The notes: generated by a model from the sequence alone, not told the origin. A stretch of 44,710 bases of DNA from Lachnospiraceae bacterium (GCA_029012365.1 JAQXLY010000043.1:1-44710), one strand, 5' to 3'; counted from the first letter of the stretch, positions 15,101 to 25,337 are shown. Made by a program: numbers and translations.

Positions 15101-17170
15101 ATGAAAAAAAAGAGTATATTCAAACAAATGCTGATACCGATGATTGCAATTGTAGCATGTCTTGCCATCACTTTTCTGGTAATTGTGGCAACCTTTTTCA
15201 GTTCCTTTTATGAAAAAGAGATACATAGCAGAAATCAGGACAAGGCAAGACTGATGGCAGGTGAGATTTCCACTTTCGTGGACGGTGCCTATTCGGTTAC
15301 GGAGGAGCTTTCGGTAAATCCCAGTATTCTGACGATGGATACGGAGATTCAAACACCGATTCTTGCGGATTGTGTGGCAAGAAATACCTATCTGGAGCTT
15401 TTATATATTCAGGATACAACGGGAATGCAGACCGGCCGCTCTTCAGGAAAGCTGGCGGACCGTTCCAACCGTTGGTGGTTTATCCAGACTATGAAGGAAC
15501 AGAAGGCATTTGTGTCCAAATCCTATTATTCCGTAAATACCGGAATGCCGTGTGCCTCTATCTTTTTCCCGATGTATGATGAGGATAAGCTGCTTGGTAT
15601 TTTTGCGGTAGATTTAAAGCTGGACTATTTGCAGAGTATTATTGAAGAGTTCTCCGATGTGAACCGGGGGGAGATTTCTTTTGTTATTGATGGTGAAGGA
15701 GTTGTGGTTGCACATCCGGACAGTTCAAGAATAGCAGAGCTTTATAACTATAAAGCTCTGACGAAAACAGTATCCTTAAAGGATGCCAACGGAATTCCGG
15801 TCACGGATGACAGCGGCAATATTTTAACAGAGGAACAATCATTTGAGATTTCTGAGGATTACAAATCTTTGATTGAAGCAGTAATGGGCGGAAACAGCGG
15901 AACAACGGTATTGAAAGAGGACGGAAAAACCTATTATGCCGGATATGCACCGATTACCCTTAAAGGAGCGTCGGATTCCTGGTCCGTTATCACCTTGCAG
16001 GAGAAATCCGTTGCCATGAGTGCTTTTGTAAAGATTATTGCAATATTGGTACTATTAGTGGCAGTGACAATTATTGCGGCAGTTGTTTTTATTACCATGC
16101 TTGCAAGAAAGCTTACAAGTCCGATTGTTTCTCTGAACAGGTTAATCGGAGCTGCTTCCGAGGGAGATTTTACACAAAGAGCGGATGAAGATAATAAAAA
16201 TGAACTGGGAACACTTGCAAAAAGCTTTAACCGAATGACAGAGAAGATTTCAGGTATCTTTAGAAATATTACCTTATTTACCGGGGAAGTGGTGGAAAGT
16301 GCGGGAAGCTTACAGGCAATCGAGGAGGAATTGGGTGCTATTAATAAATCGGTTCATGAGATTTCTTCGGGTGCGGAGGAGCAAAACAGAGATGTGGCGC
16401 AGGTGACCGATAAAACGAAGGATATGGAACAGCGTTTCCTGCAGCTGAATGAGCAAAGCAGTGCGTTGCTGGCAGATGCAACCTCCTCCATGGATTCCGG
16501 TAGGCAGGGATCTGCCAATGTGGAGGAATTAAAGAGACAGAATGAAAGTACAATCGAGATGATGCAGGAGTTTTACCGGACGATTACAACCCTGGAGGAG
16601 CAGTCGGGTAAAATAGCGGAGATTCTTAATACGATTACAGACATTGCATCCGAGACTCAGCTTCTGTCGCTTAATGCAAGCATCGAGGCGGCTCGTGCCG
16701 GGGAACACGGACGTGGCTTTGCAGTGGTTGCCGAATCTATCGGGAAGCTGGCCGAAGACTCTACAGAGGCTACGTCAGACATCGAGCAGATTATTTCCGG
16801 CTTATCCCGCGATATTTCCGCTACAGTGACTAATATTGAACGAATGAAGGAAAAGATTGACAGCCAGTCCGGTGCGGTTCATGCGGTTGAGGAAGCGTTT
16901 GCAAGCCTTGAGAGCCTGAACGGTAAAACAACGGAGGGAGTAAAGAATGTAGAGAATCTGGTTGCGGAAATGTATCAGATTAACCGGTCGATTGTGGAAG
17001 CGATTGAGCGTATCAGTGATGTTTCAAAGAGTACGGCGGAACTCACGGAACAGTCCTCCGATTCTTTACAGCAGCAGTTTGACGGGATAAGGAATGTTGC
17101 AGAGAAAATTAACCGTTTATCAGAGGTGTCTAAGGACATGGAGAATGATATGACGAGGTTTAAGATTTAA
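15101..17170 (+). CDS. Methyl-accepting chemotaxis protein with dCache-type sensor
   Basis: A 689-residue transmembrane chemoreceptor that feeds ligand signals to CheA/CheW. TM1 is at about residues 9-36; residues 37-305 form a double-Cache-like extracellular sensor (note [20 protein letters not shown] and [16 protein letters not shown]); TM2 is at 309-334, followed by a HAMP domain (335-388). The long cytoplasmic coiled coil carries the conserved hairpin tip around [20 protein letters not shown] then VAES. There is no CheR-docking pentapeptide at the C-terminus. AAAGGAGAG lies 8 bases before the ATG. The ligand is unknown; dCache domains often bind amino acids or small carboxylates. It fits the motile lifestyle shown by the flagellin locus. 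Confidence 0.95.
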   Translation: MKKKSIFKQMLIPMIAIVACLAITFLVIVATFFSSFYEKEIHSRNQDKARLMAGEISTFVDGAYSVTEELSVNPSILTMDTEIQTPILADCVARNTYLELLYIQDTTGMQTGRSSGKLADRSNRWWFIQTMKEQKAFVSKSYYSVNTGMPCASIFFPMYDEDKLLGIFAVDLKLDYLQSIIEEFSDVNRGEISFVIDGEGVVVAHPDSSRIAELYNYKALTKTVSLKDANGIPVTDDSGNILTEEQSFEISEDYKSLIEAVMGGNSGTTVLKEDGKTYYAGYAPITLKGASDSWSVITLQEKSVAMSAFVKIIAILVLLVAVTIIAAVVFITMLARKLTSPIVSLNRLIGAASEGDFTQRADEDNKNELGTLAKSFNRMTEKISGIFRNITLFTGEVVESAGSLQAIEEELGAINKSVHEISSGAEEQNRDVAQVTDKTKDMEQRFLQLNEQSSALLADATSSMDSGRQGSANVEELKRQNESTIEMMQEFYRTITTLEEQSGKIAEILNTITDIASETQLLSLNASIEAARAGEHGRGFAVVAESIGKLAEDSTEATSDIEQIISGLSRDISATVTNIERMKEKIDSQSGAVHAVEEAFASLESLNGKTTEGVKNVENLVAEMYQINRSIVEAIERISDVSKSTAELTEQSSDSLQQQFDGIRNVAEKINRLSEVSKDMENDMTRFKI

Positions 17171-17249
17171 GGAAAATGCCCCCCTCGCATTTCGCAAATT
17201 ACGTTTAAAATACAATTTGCAAAACACTTGACTTTATGATATATTTGAA

Positions 17250-17284
17250 CTGGGGAAACACTGAATTAACCGGTGCTTCCCCAG
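17250..17284. repeat. 35-nt hairpin upstream of fic (left copy)
   Basis: Starts CTGGGGAAACACTGA and ends GTGCTTCCCCAG, forming a stem-loop. It has the same length and core (GGAAACACTGA ... GTGCTTCC) as the hairpin at 17917-17951 on the other side of the fic gene, with compensating changes in the outer stem. Confidence 0.75.
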
Positions 17285-17314
17285 AACTCTTTTGACCGAA
17301 AGTGAGGTGCTATA

Positions 17315-17920
17315 ATGCTTGAGAATAAACTCGGAATAGATAATTCTGCCGAGCTTGCCCGTGAGGAAGAACGCATAAGCAAGAAAAAAGCAATCGAATT
17401 ATTTGAAAAAAACATTCTCGATAATTATGAAGCCGGCAAATTCAGCACGCTTTGCGCCATACATGAATATCTGTTTCATGATATTTACGATTTTGCCGGA
17501 AAAATCCGCACAGTAAACCTTGCAAAAGGGAATTTCCGCTTTGCACCGCTTATGTACTTGCAGGCTTCGCTTGAACATATTGATAAAATGCCGCAGTCGG
17601 ATTTTGATGAAATCATTGAAAAATATGTTGAAATGAATATTGCTCATCCGTTCAGAGAGGGCAACGGCAGAAGTACCCGTATCTGGCTTGACCATATTCT
17701 TAAATGCGAAATCGGCAAGGTGGTTGACTGGAGCAAAGTTGATAAAGAAGATTACCTGCTTGCTATGGAACGCAGTCCCATTAAAGATATTGAAATAAAA
17801 CATCTGCTTGGGAATGCACTTACCAATCAAATAACCAGCCGCGAGGTCTATATGAAGGGCATTGATTGCAGCTACTACTACGAAGGATATACAACTTATA
17901 AAGTAAAAGAACTAATCTAA
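17315..17920 (+). CDS. Fic-domain protein (class III AMP-transferase type)
   Basis: A 201-residue Fic enzyme, a family that transfers AMP (or other nucleotide parts) to a target protein. The catalytic motif HPFREGNGRSTR is complete at residues 111-122 with the general base His111. Near the C-terminus, residues 186-191 read SYYYEG, which fits the inhibitory motif (S/T)xxxE(G/N) placed in the terminal helix in class III Fic proteins such as Neisseria Fic; this predicts self-inhibition relieved by oligomer dissociation or autoadenylation. The stop codon lies inside the right hairpin. No separate antitoxin is encoded beside it. The target is unknown. Confidence 0.92.
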   Translation: MLENKLGIDNSAELAREEERISKKKAIELFEKNILDNYEAGKFSTLCAIHEYLFHDIYDFAGKIRTVNLAKGNFRFAPLMYLQASLEHIDKMPQSDFDEIIEKYVEMNIAHPFREGNGRSTRIWLDHILKCEIGKVVDWSKVDKEDYLLAMERSPIKDIEIKHLLGNALTNQITSREVYMKGIDCSYYYEGYTTYKVKELI

Positions 17921-17951
17921 GGAAACACTGATTAATTCAGTGCTTCCTTAG
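17917..17951 (+). terminator. 35-nt hairpin at the fic stop (right copy), probable terminator
   Basis: Starts CTAAGGAAACACTGA and ends GTGCTTCCTTAG; a stem-loop overlapping the fic stop codon (TAA at 17918-17920). It is the partner of the hairpin at 17250-17284, so the fic gene is bracketed by two related elements. Confidence 0.7.
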
Positions 17952-17990
17952 AAGCCTCCGGCAGAACACACAAATTTGCAGCAGCCTTCT

Positions 17991-18470
17991 CTACGCCATA
18001 AACCCTCTTTTCGCTTCATTTACGTTCACATACATCTCGTTTAATGTACCGCGCCCATAGGTAAGCCCCGCATACACCTGCTGGGTATTTTTCATCACCG
18101 GTCCGCTTGTATCCTCCTCGCTTACCTTACGGTAGCCCGCAAGAAGCTTTTCAAAAATGTCTTCGACACCCTCTAACAGCTCCGGCTGCTTCTGCACCCT
18201 CGCCGCAGTTAATTCACGGTTCGCAAAGATATAAAGACTCATCAGATGATACGAAAGACCGATACTGTAGTCCAGTGCCGACATCAGTTCGTTTACAAAG
18301 CGTCCCGCATGGGAAAGCTCCTTTTCATAGGTTTTTGTATCCTCTGCATGAAAGGCTTCCATTGCAGACGCAATATCACTCAAAATAATTTCATACATGA
18401 TTACAATTAATTCCGTGCGGGATGCCTGCGTTATCCGCATGGAGAATTCCTGTACCAGTTCCTTTTTCAT
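17991..18470 (-). CDS. FliS-like flagellar protein
   Basis: A ~159-residue, mostly helical cytoplasmic protein. The pattern of SMRITQASRTELIVIMYEII, with ALDYSIGLSYHLMSLYIFAN further on, resembles FliS, the chaperone that keeps flagellin unpolymerised before export; it lies directly downstream of flagellin on the same strand, which supports that role. At ~160 residues it is longer than classical FliS (~130), with an extra C-terminal stretch (YGRGTLNEMYVNVNEAKRGF). I start at ATG 18470 (GGAG upstream); an in-frame ATG 11 codons earlier lacks a good ribosome binding site. It may be a specialised paralogue rather than the main FliS. Confidence 0.75.
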   Translation of the reverse strand: MKKELVQEFSMRITQASRTELIVIMYEIILSDIASAMEAFHAEDTKTYEKELSHAGRFVNELMSALDYSIGLSYHLMSLYIFANRELTAARVQKQPELLEGVEDIFEKLLAGYRKVSEEDTSGPVMKNTQQVYAGLTYGRGTLNEMYVNVNEAKRGFMA

Positions 18471-18592
18471 ATCAGTCTCCGTTCCGCCGCCAAACTCCGG
18501 CATCTTTTGCTACAGCAATGACCGAATCTCCGGTTAACTGTGCCGTCACATCCTACCATTTTTGCCACTCCGACCGCTTTAAAAATACCTTA

Positions 18593-20014
18593 CTAGCTCT
18601 GAAGCAGTGACAAAATATTCTGCGGTCTTTCATTTGCCTGTGCAAGCATTGCGTTACCCGACTGTGACAACACCTGCTGCTGGGTATAAGAAACCATTTC
18701 CTTCGCCATATCCACATCCTCTACACGGGACAGCGCCTCGGTCAGATTCTCCGCGGAAACATTTAAGCTGTTAATGGAATGTTCCAAACGATTCTGGTAT
18801 GCACCAAGCTTTGCACGGATGGAAGAAATCTCATTTACCGCATTTTCAAAAATTGTAATGGCTTTTTGTGCCGACTCCTGCGTATTTACATTCACTACCG
18901 CGGTTCCGAGTGTATCCGTGTTCACCTTCGGAATCCGCACCTCCATGGTCTGTCCTTCGTTTGCGCCGATTTGCAAATCCATCGGTCCCGCTTTTAATAC
19001 AGTCACTGTAGCGGTAGCGGTTCCTTCTACCTTAAACTTCATCTTAAAATCATTTACGTCTGTAACCGTAACATAATCACCGTCAATCGAAACCGTTGCG
19101 GTCGGTGCAAAACCGCTGGTATAATCTAACTCCACTACCGCATCGGCACCTGCACCGCTCATGCCGGAGGTAATACCGAGAGCCTTCGCCAGAGCTTCAT
19201 TGGTACAATAAATCTGAACGGAAGCATCATCTCCCATATCCTTACTCTCAAACTGAAAACCTTCCGCATCGGCAACCGTACTCGGCTGCAGCTCTCCTGC
19301 CGTGTCTGCCTTTACCGGCGTTACATTAACATCTACAGCAGAACCGGCCTCGCGCAGCTTTTCATAAATATCCGACAGTGTATCCGTTGTCTCAACTTCA
19401 ATTTCCTTCTCATTAATGGAAATCTTCCCTTCAAATCCCAGTGCCGCTGTTTTACTTGTCGTTCCCGGAATTGTGGTTTCCACCTTTGCTGCCTCCGGCG
19501 CCGTACTTACCGTCAGTTTATACTCTGTGATATCCACCGCATCCGACAGGGAAATGAGCTGTATCTTTTCATTATCGGAATAAGAACGGCGATCCACCGT
19601 ACCGTTTAACAATTTCTTTGTGTTGAACTCCGTCGTCTCCGAAACACGGTTGATTTCGTCGTTTAGCTGGTTAATCTCATCCTGAATGGCTGCCCGGTCC
19701 TCATCCGTATTTACACCGTTTGCCGCCTGAACGGAAAGCTCTCTCATACGCTGAAGCATTGCTTCCACTTCATCCAGTGCCCCCTCTGCGGTCTGAATGA
19801 CCGAAATGCCGTCTGCCGCATTTCGTGCCGCCTGTTCAAGACCTGCAATCTGTGTTTTCATTTTTTCGGAAATTGCCAGACCCGCCGCATCATCTGCCGC
19901 ACGGTTAATACGATATCCGGAGGAAAGACGCTCTAGGCTTTTATCCAGTGCGCTGTTTGTCTTTCCGAGAATATTACATGCTTTTAAAGCCGAAATATTG
20001 TGATTAATTCTCAT
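18593..20014 (-). CDS. Flagellin
   Basis: A 473-residue flagellar filament subunit. The N-terminal D0/D1 region (about residues 1-140) starts MRINHNISALKACNILGKTN and includes SLERLSSGYRINRAADDAAG and LAISEKMKTQIAGL; the C-terminal region (about 385-473) has INSLNVSAENLTEALSRVED then VDMAKEMV and ends ILSLLQS. The middle ~230 residues are the surface-exposed, variable domain, rich in Thr, Val and Asp. The segment MRELSVQAANGVNT corresponds to the area recognised by TLR5 in flagellins, so recognition is plausible. Start at ATG 20014 with AGGTGA upstream. It is exported by the flagellar type III system, aided by the FliS-like product downstream. Confidence 0.97.
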   Translation of the reverse strand: MRINHNISALKACNILGKTNSALDKSLERLSSGYRINRAADDAAGLAISEKMKTQIAGLEQAARNAADGISVIQTAEGALDEVEAMLQRMRELSVQAANGVNTDEDRAAIQDEINQLNDEINRVSETTEFNTKKLLNGTVDRRSYSDNEKIQLISLSDAVDITEYKLTVSTAPEAAKVETTIPGTTSKTAALGFEGKISINEKEIEVETTDTLSDIYEKLREAGSAVDVNVTPVKADTAGELQPSTVADAEGFQFESKDMGDDASVQIYCTNEALAKALGITSGMSGAGADAVVELDYTSGFAPTATVSIDGDYVTVTDVNDFKMKFKVEGTATATVTVLKAGPMDLQIGANEGQTMEVRIPKVNTDTLGTAVVNVNTQESAQKAITIFENAVNEISSIRAKLGAYQNRLEHSINSLNVSAENLTEALSRVEDVDMAKEMVSYTQQQVLSQSGNAMLAQANERPQNILSLLQS

Positions 20015-20067
20015 ACTGTCACCTGTTCCTTTCCAAAGCATTCGCCTGACGTTTTCTTACGTCCCTC

Positions 20068-23000
20068 TTATGCCCGCTCGATTTCCATGATATGAACAAA
20101 TACCGCTTTGGATGCTGCCAGAAGCTCGGCTGTAGCCGGCTTCCCATCCGTCTGCGGTCCGGTGACATCTCCTTCCTTGTCAATGCCCGGAATACGGTTC
20201 ACGGTATATTCTTCCGACCTTGTTCCTGTACCGCAATATACCATTGCATCCGTAACTCCCAAATCAAGTAATCTCTCTGTCAGCTCCCGTTTGCTGTGTT
20301 CAAGCAGCTCGGTTCCTTCCCGGGAATCACTGCTGACAAAACAGAATATTTGATTATTTTCTATTTGTAAGTCCGCCTGTACATTTCCAAGCCTTACAAG
20401 CGGAATCTTTACCGATGCCCTTCCGCCCTCATCATTCTGACTCTCGGTTTGTAAGGTTACCCTCATACTTCGAATGCCCTCTGCCGTTTCAACCGGAAAA
20501 TCAAAGCACTCTTTGCCCGCGCACTCTCCGCGCAGCTTTACGCCCATCTTAATCTGCTTCAGTGCTTTTACATCCACAGCGGCAGGCTCTCCGGTATTAT
20601 GCATTGTATCTTCAAGATTTCGTACCGCCTTCTTCAGGTTCCGGTAAAATCCGTCCGCCACCCTGACATCAAACAGGCTCTCCGTACTCTCCACGCCTCC
20701 CGCAAAGAGCAACGCTTCCGTTTCACTGTCTGTATCGGAATTTTCCTTACTATCATCCTTATACTGCTTTAACAATCCGCCGAGCCTTCCGTACATTTCC
20801 CCGGTTCCGGCAAGAAACTCTTTTGCCGCCTCCACATTATTTGCGGTTACTACAAGACCAAGCCCTTTTAAAAACTCCGGTGCCTGTGCCGCTGTCTCTG
20901 CCGTATTTCTAATCTGTTGTACAGCCTGTGCGGTCTCCTCTTCGGTGCGCGCGGTATTCTCTTTATACATCTCATATCCGTCACTAACCGATATATCGGC
21001 TATTTTACCCGGAATCTTAATACCTGAAAGAATCTGTGCGTCGATTCTTCCGCTGTTCGGCAGAAGCTCATGTACCTTTCCCATGGTTTCGTCTGCCGAA
21101 ACATCAATTCCGCCAAGCTTTGCACTGCGCATGGCGGATAAAAGATTTCCGAGCGTCAGGTCTTTTCCGCTGTCCATTACCGCACCGATTGCAGCACCAT
21201 CCGTCTTTTCCAGCTGATTAAATAAGCGGTACATTCCGATATAGGCCGTCCGCTCCTCCGGCGTAACTCCCGCACTTTTTTCCACCTTAAAAAGATATCT
21301 CGCAAACTTCTCCGTATCCTGCTCCAAGCCATCCTCTGTCCGGATTTCGGCTACTCTCTGTGCCAGTGCATCCACAGTTTCCGTTAGCGGATTGATTCCT
21401 TCCCTGATTAGCCGGAGTGCCGCTGCCGGATGCATATTTTCAATCAGCCCCGTCACCTTACGGTCATATTCCTTTACCGCATCAATATTCGATGCATTTA
21501 ACTCAATCGAGTTATATGCAAGGATTCGTACCGCACGCATATTTTCCGCCGAGGCTTCCATTCCCATGGATTTTAACAGCTCTGCGTTTCCTGAAAATGC
21601 ACTGTTAATGGAATCTCCGTAAGCTGCCTGCGGTCTGGTTCCGAGCACATCATACGCTTCTCCCGCACGCTGCATTTTAGCACCGAGATTACCTCCTGCT
21701 GCGGTCAGATTCTCTAATGTGACATCCGCTCTGTTTTCAAAGGTCACGCCGAGAGTATAGCTCGGTGACTTAGAAAGACTGTCCATGTTCTGCATGGTCT
21801 TCCGGAACAGCTCCTCCATGGAACGGTTTCCCGAAACGCCTGCCTCATCGGTATAAAAGCGGTAATAATTATTCTCAAGCATCCTAAGTCCGTCTACTAC
21901 CTTCGCAAGCCCTGAGGTATCGATACGAATGCCCTGCCGTTCCAGACGATACGCGGACTCCGTAGTCATCTTTAAGCGGATTTCTTCCAGTCTCCTCTTT
22001 GCACGTACCACGCTGATGTCAAAGTCCATGGAGAACCCGGAAACCTCGGCCAGCACTGCCTGCTCCAGTGTACTCGGACGTGCATTGCTCTTTAAATCAT
22101 CCTCGGCATAGGCGAGCTCTCCGAAGGTAACATCCTCTTTTGCCGCCTGCCGCATTGCATGACTTAAAACCTCTTCACCGGGTACAGTCTGTCCCGGTTG
22201 CAGCTCCTGCACCTTTTCAGCAGCCTTTTTTACGTAGGCACGCTCTACCGTCTCCGGCGTAAAGCCCTTCATACGCTCTACACGCTCGCCCACTTCGGCT
22301 TTCGTCAGCAGGGTAAGGCTTGCCTTCGTTGCCTGCTTTCCGTCTGCTATCGCCATAGCCGCCAGCTCCGCCACCTCCTCCGGTGTACGCAGCTTTACAT
22401 CATTTAACTGCCGCATCCGCTCCAGATTTTCCCCGGTTATCGGAAGTCCGTGTTCCGTCAGCCATCTGGCATTTGAAATATTTTCCTTCGTAACCGGAAG
22501 CCCTGCATTCACACAAACCTGATTTGCGGACACGGTTAAACGCTCCCATATCGCATCGGACACCGGAGTTGCCTTTACACTCCCCGCACTGTACTGCGCC
22601 AGATAGATATTCTCTATGGTAGGCTCTTTTTCAAACTTAATCATATAATACTGCATGGACTCGGACATTCCGGAAACATTGCCCGCAAATTCCACTGCCT
22701 GATACACCTTATTCACGGTCGCATCCGTCACCGGCACCCCGGCATTAAGAAGCTTTTCCGCAATATACTCCGCTGCCGGATTACCTTTCAATGCCTTTTT
22801 CGCAATAGCAACCACTGCTTCCCTTTTCTCGGCAAGCTTTTCCTTCTGACCTTCTATGTGCTCTGCCTTTAGCTCTCGTCCGAGTCGAATGCGCTCTATG
22901 GCTCTGGAAAGCTCCGTCGCCGTCAGCTCCTCTACCGTTACCCCCTCTGCGCGGAGAGCATCATAATCCTCCTCGGTCAGCTGCTCCGCAGAATCCTCCA

Positions 23001-23259
23001 GGGTTTTTTCTTCTTCCTGTATTGTCTCAGACGTCTCGGTCTGGTGACTTTTACTTACATCGCCGTAGCAAATTTCCTCCTCCACATTGCCTACAGCTCC
23101 CTCTGATACACTTACCGTTATATCGGTTTTGCCACCCTCCCTGGCGGCCTGTGTTGCAAAAACCGCGGATGCATCCTTCCCCGCAGCCGTGGCGGAGCGT
23201 TGTAGTTCAGCCGCTTTGTCCGGGGTCTTTTCCCCGAATAAAGTATGGATTCCGTTCAT
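20068..23259 (-). CDS. Large flagellar-locus protein (DUF6240-like, FliK-like C-terminus)
   Basis: A 1063-residue protein encoded just upstream of flagellin on the same strand; GGAGG precedes ATG 23259. It has no signal peptide or membrane segment. After a polar N-terminus, residues about 85-950 are helical and contain recurring units of the form GLPVTKENISNARWLTEHG / GLPITGENLERMRQL, i.e. repeats built on 'G-hydrophobic-P-V-T-x-x-N'. Residues about 950-1040 (RVTLQTESQNDEGGRASVKI ... LEHSKRELTERLLDLGVTDA) resemble the C-terminal Flg_hook domain of the hook-length protein FliK: beta strands, then a helix pair ending in 'L--LG'. I infer a FliK-related or other exported flagellar role; the family name is from memory. 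Confidence 0.7.
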   Translation of the reverse strand: MNGIHTLFGEKTPDKAAELQRSATAAGKDASAVFATQAAREGGKTDITVSVSEGAVGNVEEEICYGDVSKSHQTETSETIQEEEKTLEDSAEQLTEEDYDALRAEGVTVEELTATELSRAIERIRLGRELKAEHIEGQKEKLAEKREAVVAIAKKALKGNPAAEYIAEKLLNAGVPVTDATVNKVYQAVEFAGNVSGMSESMQYYMIKFEKEPTIENIYLAQYSAGSVKATPVSDAIWERLTVSANQVCVNAGLPVTKENISNARWLTEHGLPITGENLERMRQLNDVKLRTPEEVAELAAMAIADGKQATKASLTLLTKAEVGERVERMKGFTPETVERAYVKKAAEKVQELQPGQTVPGEEVLSHAMRQAAKEDVTFGELAYAEDDLKSNARPSTLEQAVLAEVSGFSMDFDISVVRAKRRLEEIRLKMTTESAYRLERQGIRIDTSGLAKVVDGLRMLENNYYRFYTDEAGVSGNRSMEELFRKTMQNMDSLSKSPSYTLGVTFENRADVTLENLTAAGGNLGAKMQRAGEAYDVLGTRPQAAYGDSINSAFSGNAELLKSMGMEASAENMRAVRILAYNSIELNASNIDAVKEYDRKVTGLIENMHPAAALRLIREGINPLTETVDALAQRVAEIRTEDGLEQDTEKFARYLFKVEKSAGVTPEERTAYIGMYRLFNQLEKTDGAAIGAVMDSGKDLTLGNLLSAMRSAKLGGIDVSADETMGKVHELLPNSGRIDAQILSGIKIPGKIADISVSDGYEMYKENTARTEEETAQAVQQIRNTAETAAQAPEFLKGLGLVVTANNVEAAKEFLAGTGEMYGRLGGLLKQYKDDSKENSDTDSETEALLFAGGVESTESLFDVRVADGFYRNLKKAVRNLEDTMHNTGEPAAVDVKALKQIKMGVKLRGECAGKECFDFPVETAEGIRSMRVTLQTESQNDEGGRASVKIPLVRLGNVQADLQIENNQIFCFVSSDSREGTELLEHSKRELTERLLDLGVTDAMVYCGTGTRSEEYTVNRIPGIDKEGDVTGPQTDGKPATAELLAASKAVFVHIMEIERA

Positions 23260-23390
23260 ACCAACGCCTCCTCCGGTACTTTCATTTTCTCTCTACTTAT
23301 TATTTCGGCTTTTCCATCGTAAATCTTTATACATTTCTTTCTGTCCCGGCGAATAGATTTGTATGGAATCCTTCCTTTTACGGAGTATCC

Positions 23391-25337
23391 ATGTCTCATT
23401 TTTTTCATAAACCCTATCATCGGCACCATAATCCTTACCACCTACACTTTTTTTCCTTTCCTGTTCTGTTTGTGACACTTTTTTTTCTGACGTTTCCTTT
23501 CCTGTTCTGTGGATGCAGCTCCGGACAGAACCTGTCCGGGCAAAAAACGTCCTCCGGCTCAGCCACACCCATTGCCCTTCCCACAGAAAAACCAACCGAC
23601 ACTCCGGTCACGGCTGCAGCCTCCTTTAACACCCTTCTGGATGACGTTTTCTCGGAATATGCCACTACGGACAGCCTTTCCTTACACTATACCATTCACA
23701 AACCGGAGACATTTCAAATAGCCAGACCGGACGCTACTCTCGGCTCCTTCGGCGAAGCTGAATTTCTGCTCACCAATGCACGGGCCGCAGAGCATCTCGC
23801 CCGTTTACAGTCAATTCCGGGGGATGCCTTAGATGCATCGGACCGTTTCCTGTATGATTTGCTTCACTATGCGCTGAAAAATTCCATACCTCCGGATGAC
23901 ACTATCCTCTATGACAGCCCTCTGGGGCCTACTACCGGACTCCAGACACAGCTTCCGGTTTTGCTTGCGGAATACCGTTTTTCTTCTCCGGCGGATGTGG
24001 AGGAATACTTTCTCCTGCTCTCTGACCTGCCACGCTATTTTTCCGAAATCTGTACCTTTGAAAAGGCACGCTCCGCCGCCGGTACACAGTCCTGTAAGGA
24101 GGTGCTTTCCCGTATTCTCCTGCAATGCGAAGCCTTTGTGGAAAATCCGGGAGATAATTTTCTTATTACAAGCTTCCGCGACCGTCTTTCGGTTCTTCCG
24201 GATATGGACGCCACAGAAATCGCAGCCCTCTGCATGAAAAACCAGAACCTCGTTTTTACCAAGGTGATTCCTGCCTATGAACAGCTGATTGAGACTCTGA
24301 CCGAGCTTACGGATTCTTCTGTTCCTCCTCACGGACTTTCGGCTTTCCCGAACGGAACTGCTTATTATGAACACCTTGTACGAAGCTTAACCGGCTCGGA
24401 TAAAAGCATAAAAGAGCTGGAAAGCCTGCTGGAAAATGCCCTGTTTGAAAATATGCTGACCGTAGTTACCTTGTATGAATCCGAAGATATCAGAAATGAA
24501 CTTTCGGCTTACTCCGAAAAAGGACTCTCCCTGCGCTCTGCTTCCTTTGTCACGGATTCCGACAATAAAAAAGAGGCGGCTCTCCCGTTATCCGTCTCTG
24601 CTTTGTCATCCGATTTGTTATATGGATTAAAAAAGGAAATTACAAATGATTTTCCGGAACCGCCTAAGGTCTCCTGCCGTGTACAGACAATACATCCCTC
24701 CCTGGAGGATTTTATCAGCCCTGCGCTTTACCTTGTCCCGCCTTTTGACAACTACACGGAAAACGTAATTTATATAAACCGTGCAAAGTGTACTAACGAA
24801 AGCCTTTTTTCTACACTGGCTCATGAAGGCTATCCGGGGCATCTGTATCAGAACACATACTTTGCCGCAACCTCTCCTCATCCGATTCGTATGCTTTTAA
24901 ATTTCACGGGATATGACGAAGGCTGGGGAACCTATGCGGAATTGTATTCTTACCACTATGCGGACTGTTCGGAAGAGCTGCGCCGGTTTCTTATTGCGGA
25001 GCAGCTTGCGGGGCTGTGCCTCTACAGCCTTTCCGATATCCGTATCCACTACTACGATGAGGATATCCAAAAGATAACTGCTTTTTTGCGGGACTACGGC
25101 CTGTCCCCGGAAGGTGCCGAAGAGCTTTACTACACACAGCTCGCGGAGCCTGCGGTCTATCTGCCGTATTCCGTAGGCTATCTTGAACTATGCTCCCTGC
25201 GGGATGATTACCGTTCTTTAAAAGGCGCCGACGCACCTTTATTGCCGTTTCATACCTTTTTATTAAAAACAGGGCCGGCACCGTTCTCTATCCTAAGGGA
25301 ACAGCTTCAAAAGGAGTTCTGTGGAAGCACTGATTGA
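23391..25337 (+). CDS. DUF885-family lipoprotein, putative metallopeptidase
   Basis: A 648-residue surface lipoprotein. A His-rich N-terminus leads into a hydrophobic segment ending FLFCGCSS, a lipobox with the lipidated Cys near residue 46, and a Ser/Thr/Pro linker. The catalytic-domain signature HEGYPGH lies at residues 478-484 and the likely third metal ligand in TGYDEGWGTYAELYSY about 30 residues later, as in DUF885 proteins related to M32-type carboxypeptidases. It probably trims peptides outside the membrane using Zn. ATG 23391 has GGAG upstream; the frame stays open to 23022, but that extension lies opposite the divergent gene and is composition noise. Confidence 0.88.
   Translation: MSHFFHKPYHRHHNPYHLHFFSFPVLFVTLFFLTFPFLFCGCSSGQNLSGQKTSSGSATPIALPTEKPTDTPVTAAASFNTLLDDVFSEYATTDSLSLHYTIHKPETFQIARPDATLGSFGEAEFLLTNARAAEHLARLQSIPGDALDASDRFLYDLLHYALKNSIPPDDTILYDSPLGPTTGLQTQLPVLLAEYRFSSPADVEEYFLLLSDLPRYFSEICTFEKARSAAGTQSCKEVLSRILLQCEAFVENPGDNFLITSFRDRLSVLPDMDATEIAALCMKNQNLVFTKVIPAYEQLIETLTELTDSSVPPHGLSAFPNGTAYYEHLVRSLTGSDKSIKELESLLENALFENMLTVVTLYESEDIRNELSAYSEKGLSLRSASFVTDSDNKKEAALPLSVSALSSDLLYGLKKEITNDFPEPPKVSCRVQTIHPSLEDFISPALYLVPPFDNYTENVIYINRAKCTNESLFSTLAHEGYPGHLYQNTYFAATSPHPIRMLLNFTGYDEGWGTYAELYSYHYADCSEELRRFLIAEQLAGLCLYSLSDIRIHYYDEDIQKITAFLRDYGLSPEGAEELYYTQLAEPAVYLPYSVGYLELCSLRDDYRSLKGADAPLLPFHTFLLKTGPAPFSILREQLQKEFCGSTD

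Noticed and set aside
23022..23390. Long upstream extension of the DUF885 frame
   Set aside because: It lies opposite the coding strand of the divergent 1063-residue gene, has Pro/His-rich shadow composition, and the lipoprotein signal peptide begins at 23391.
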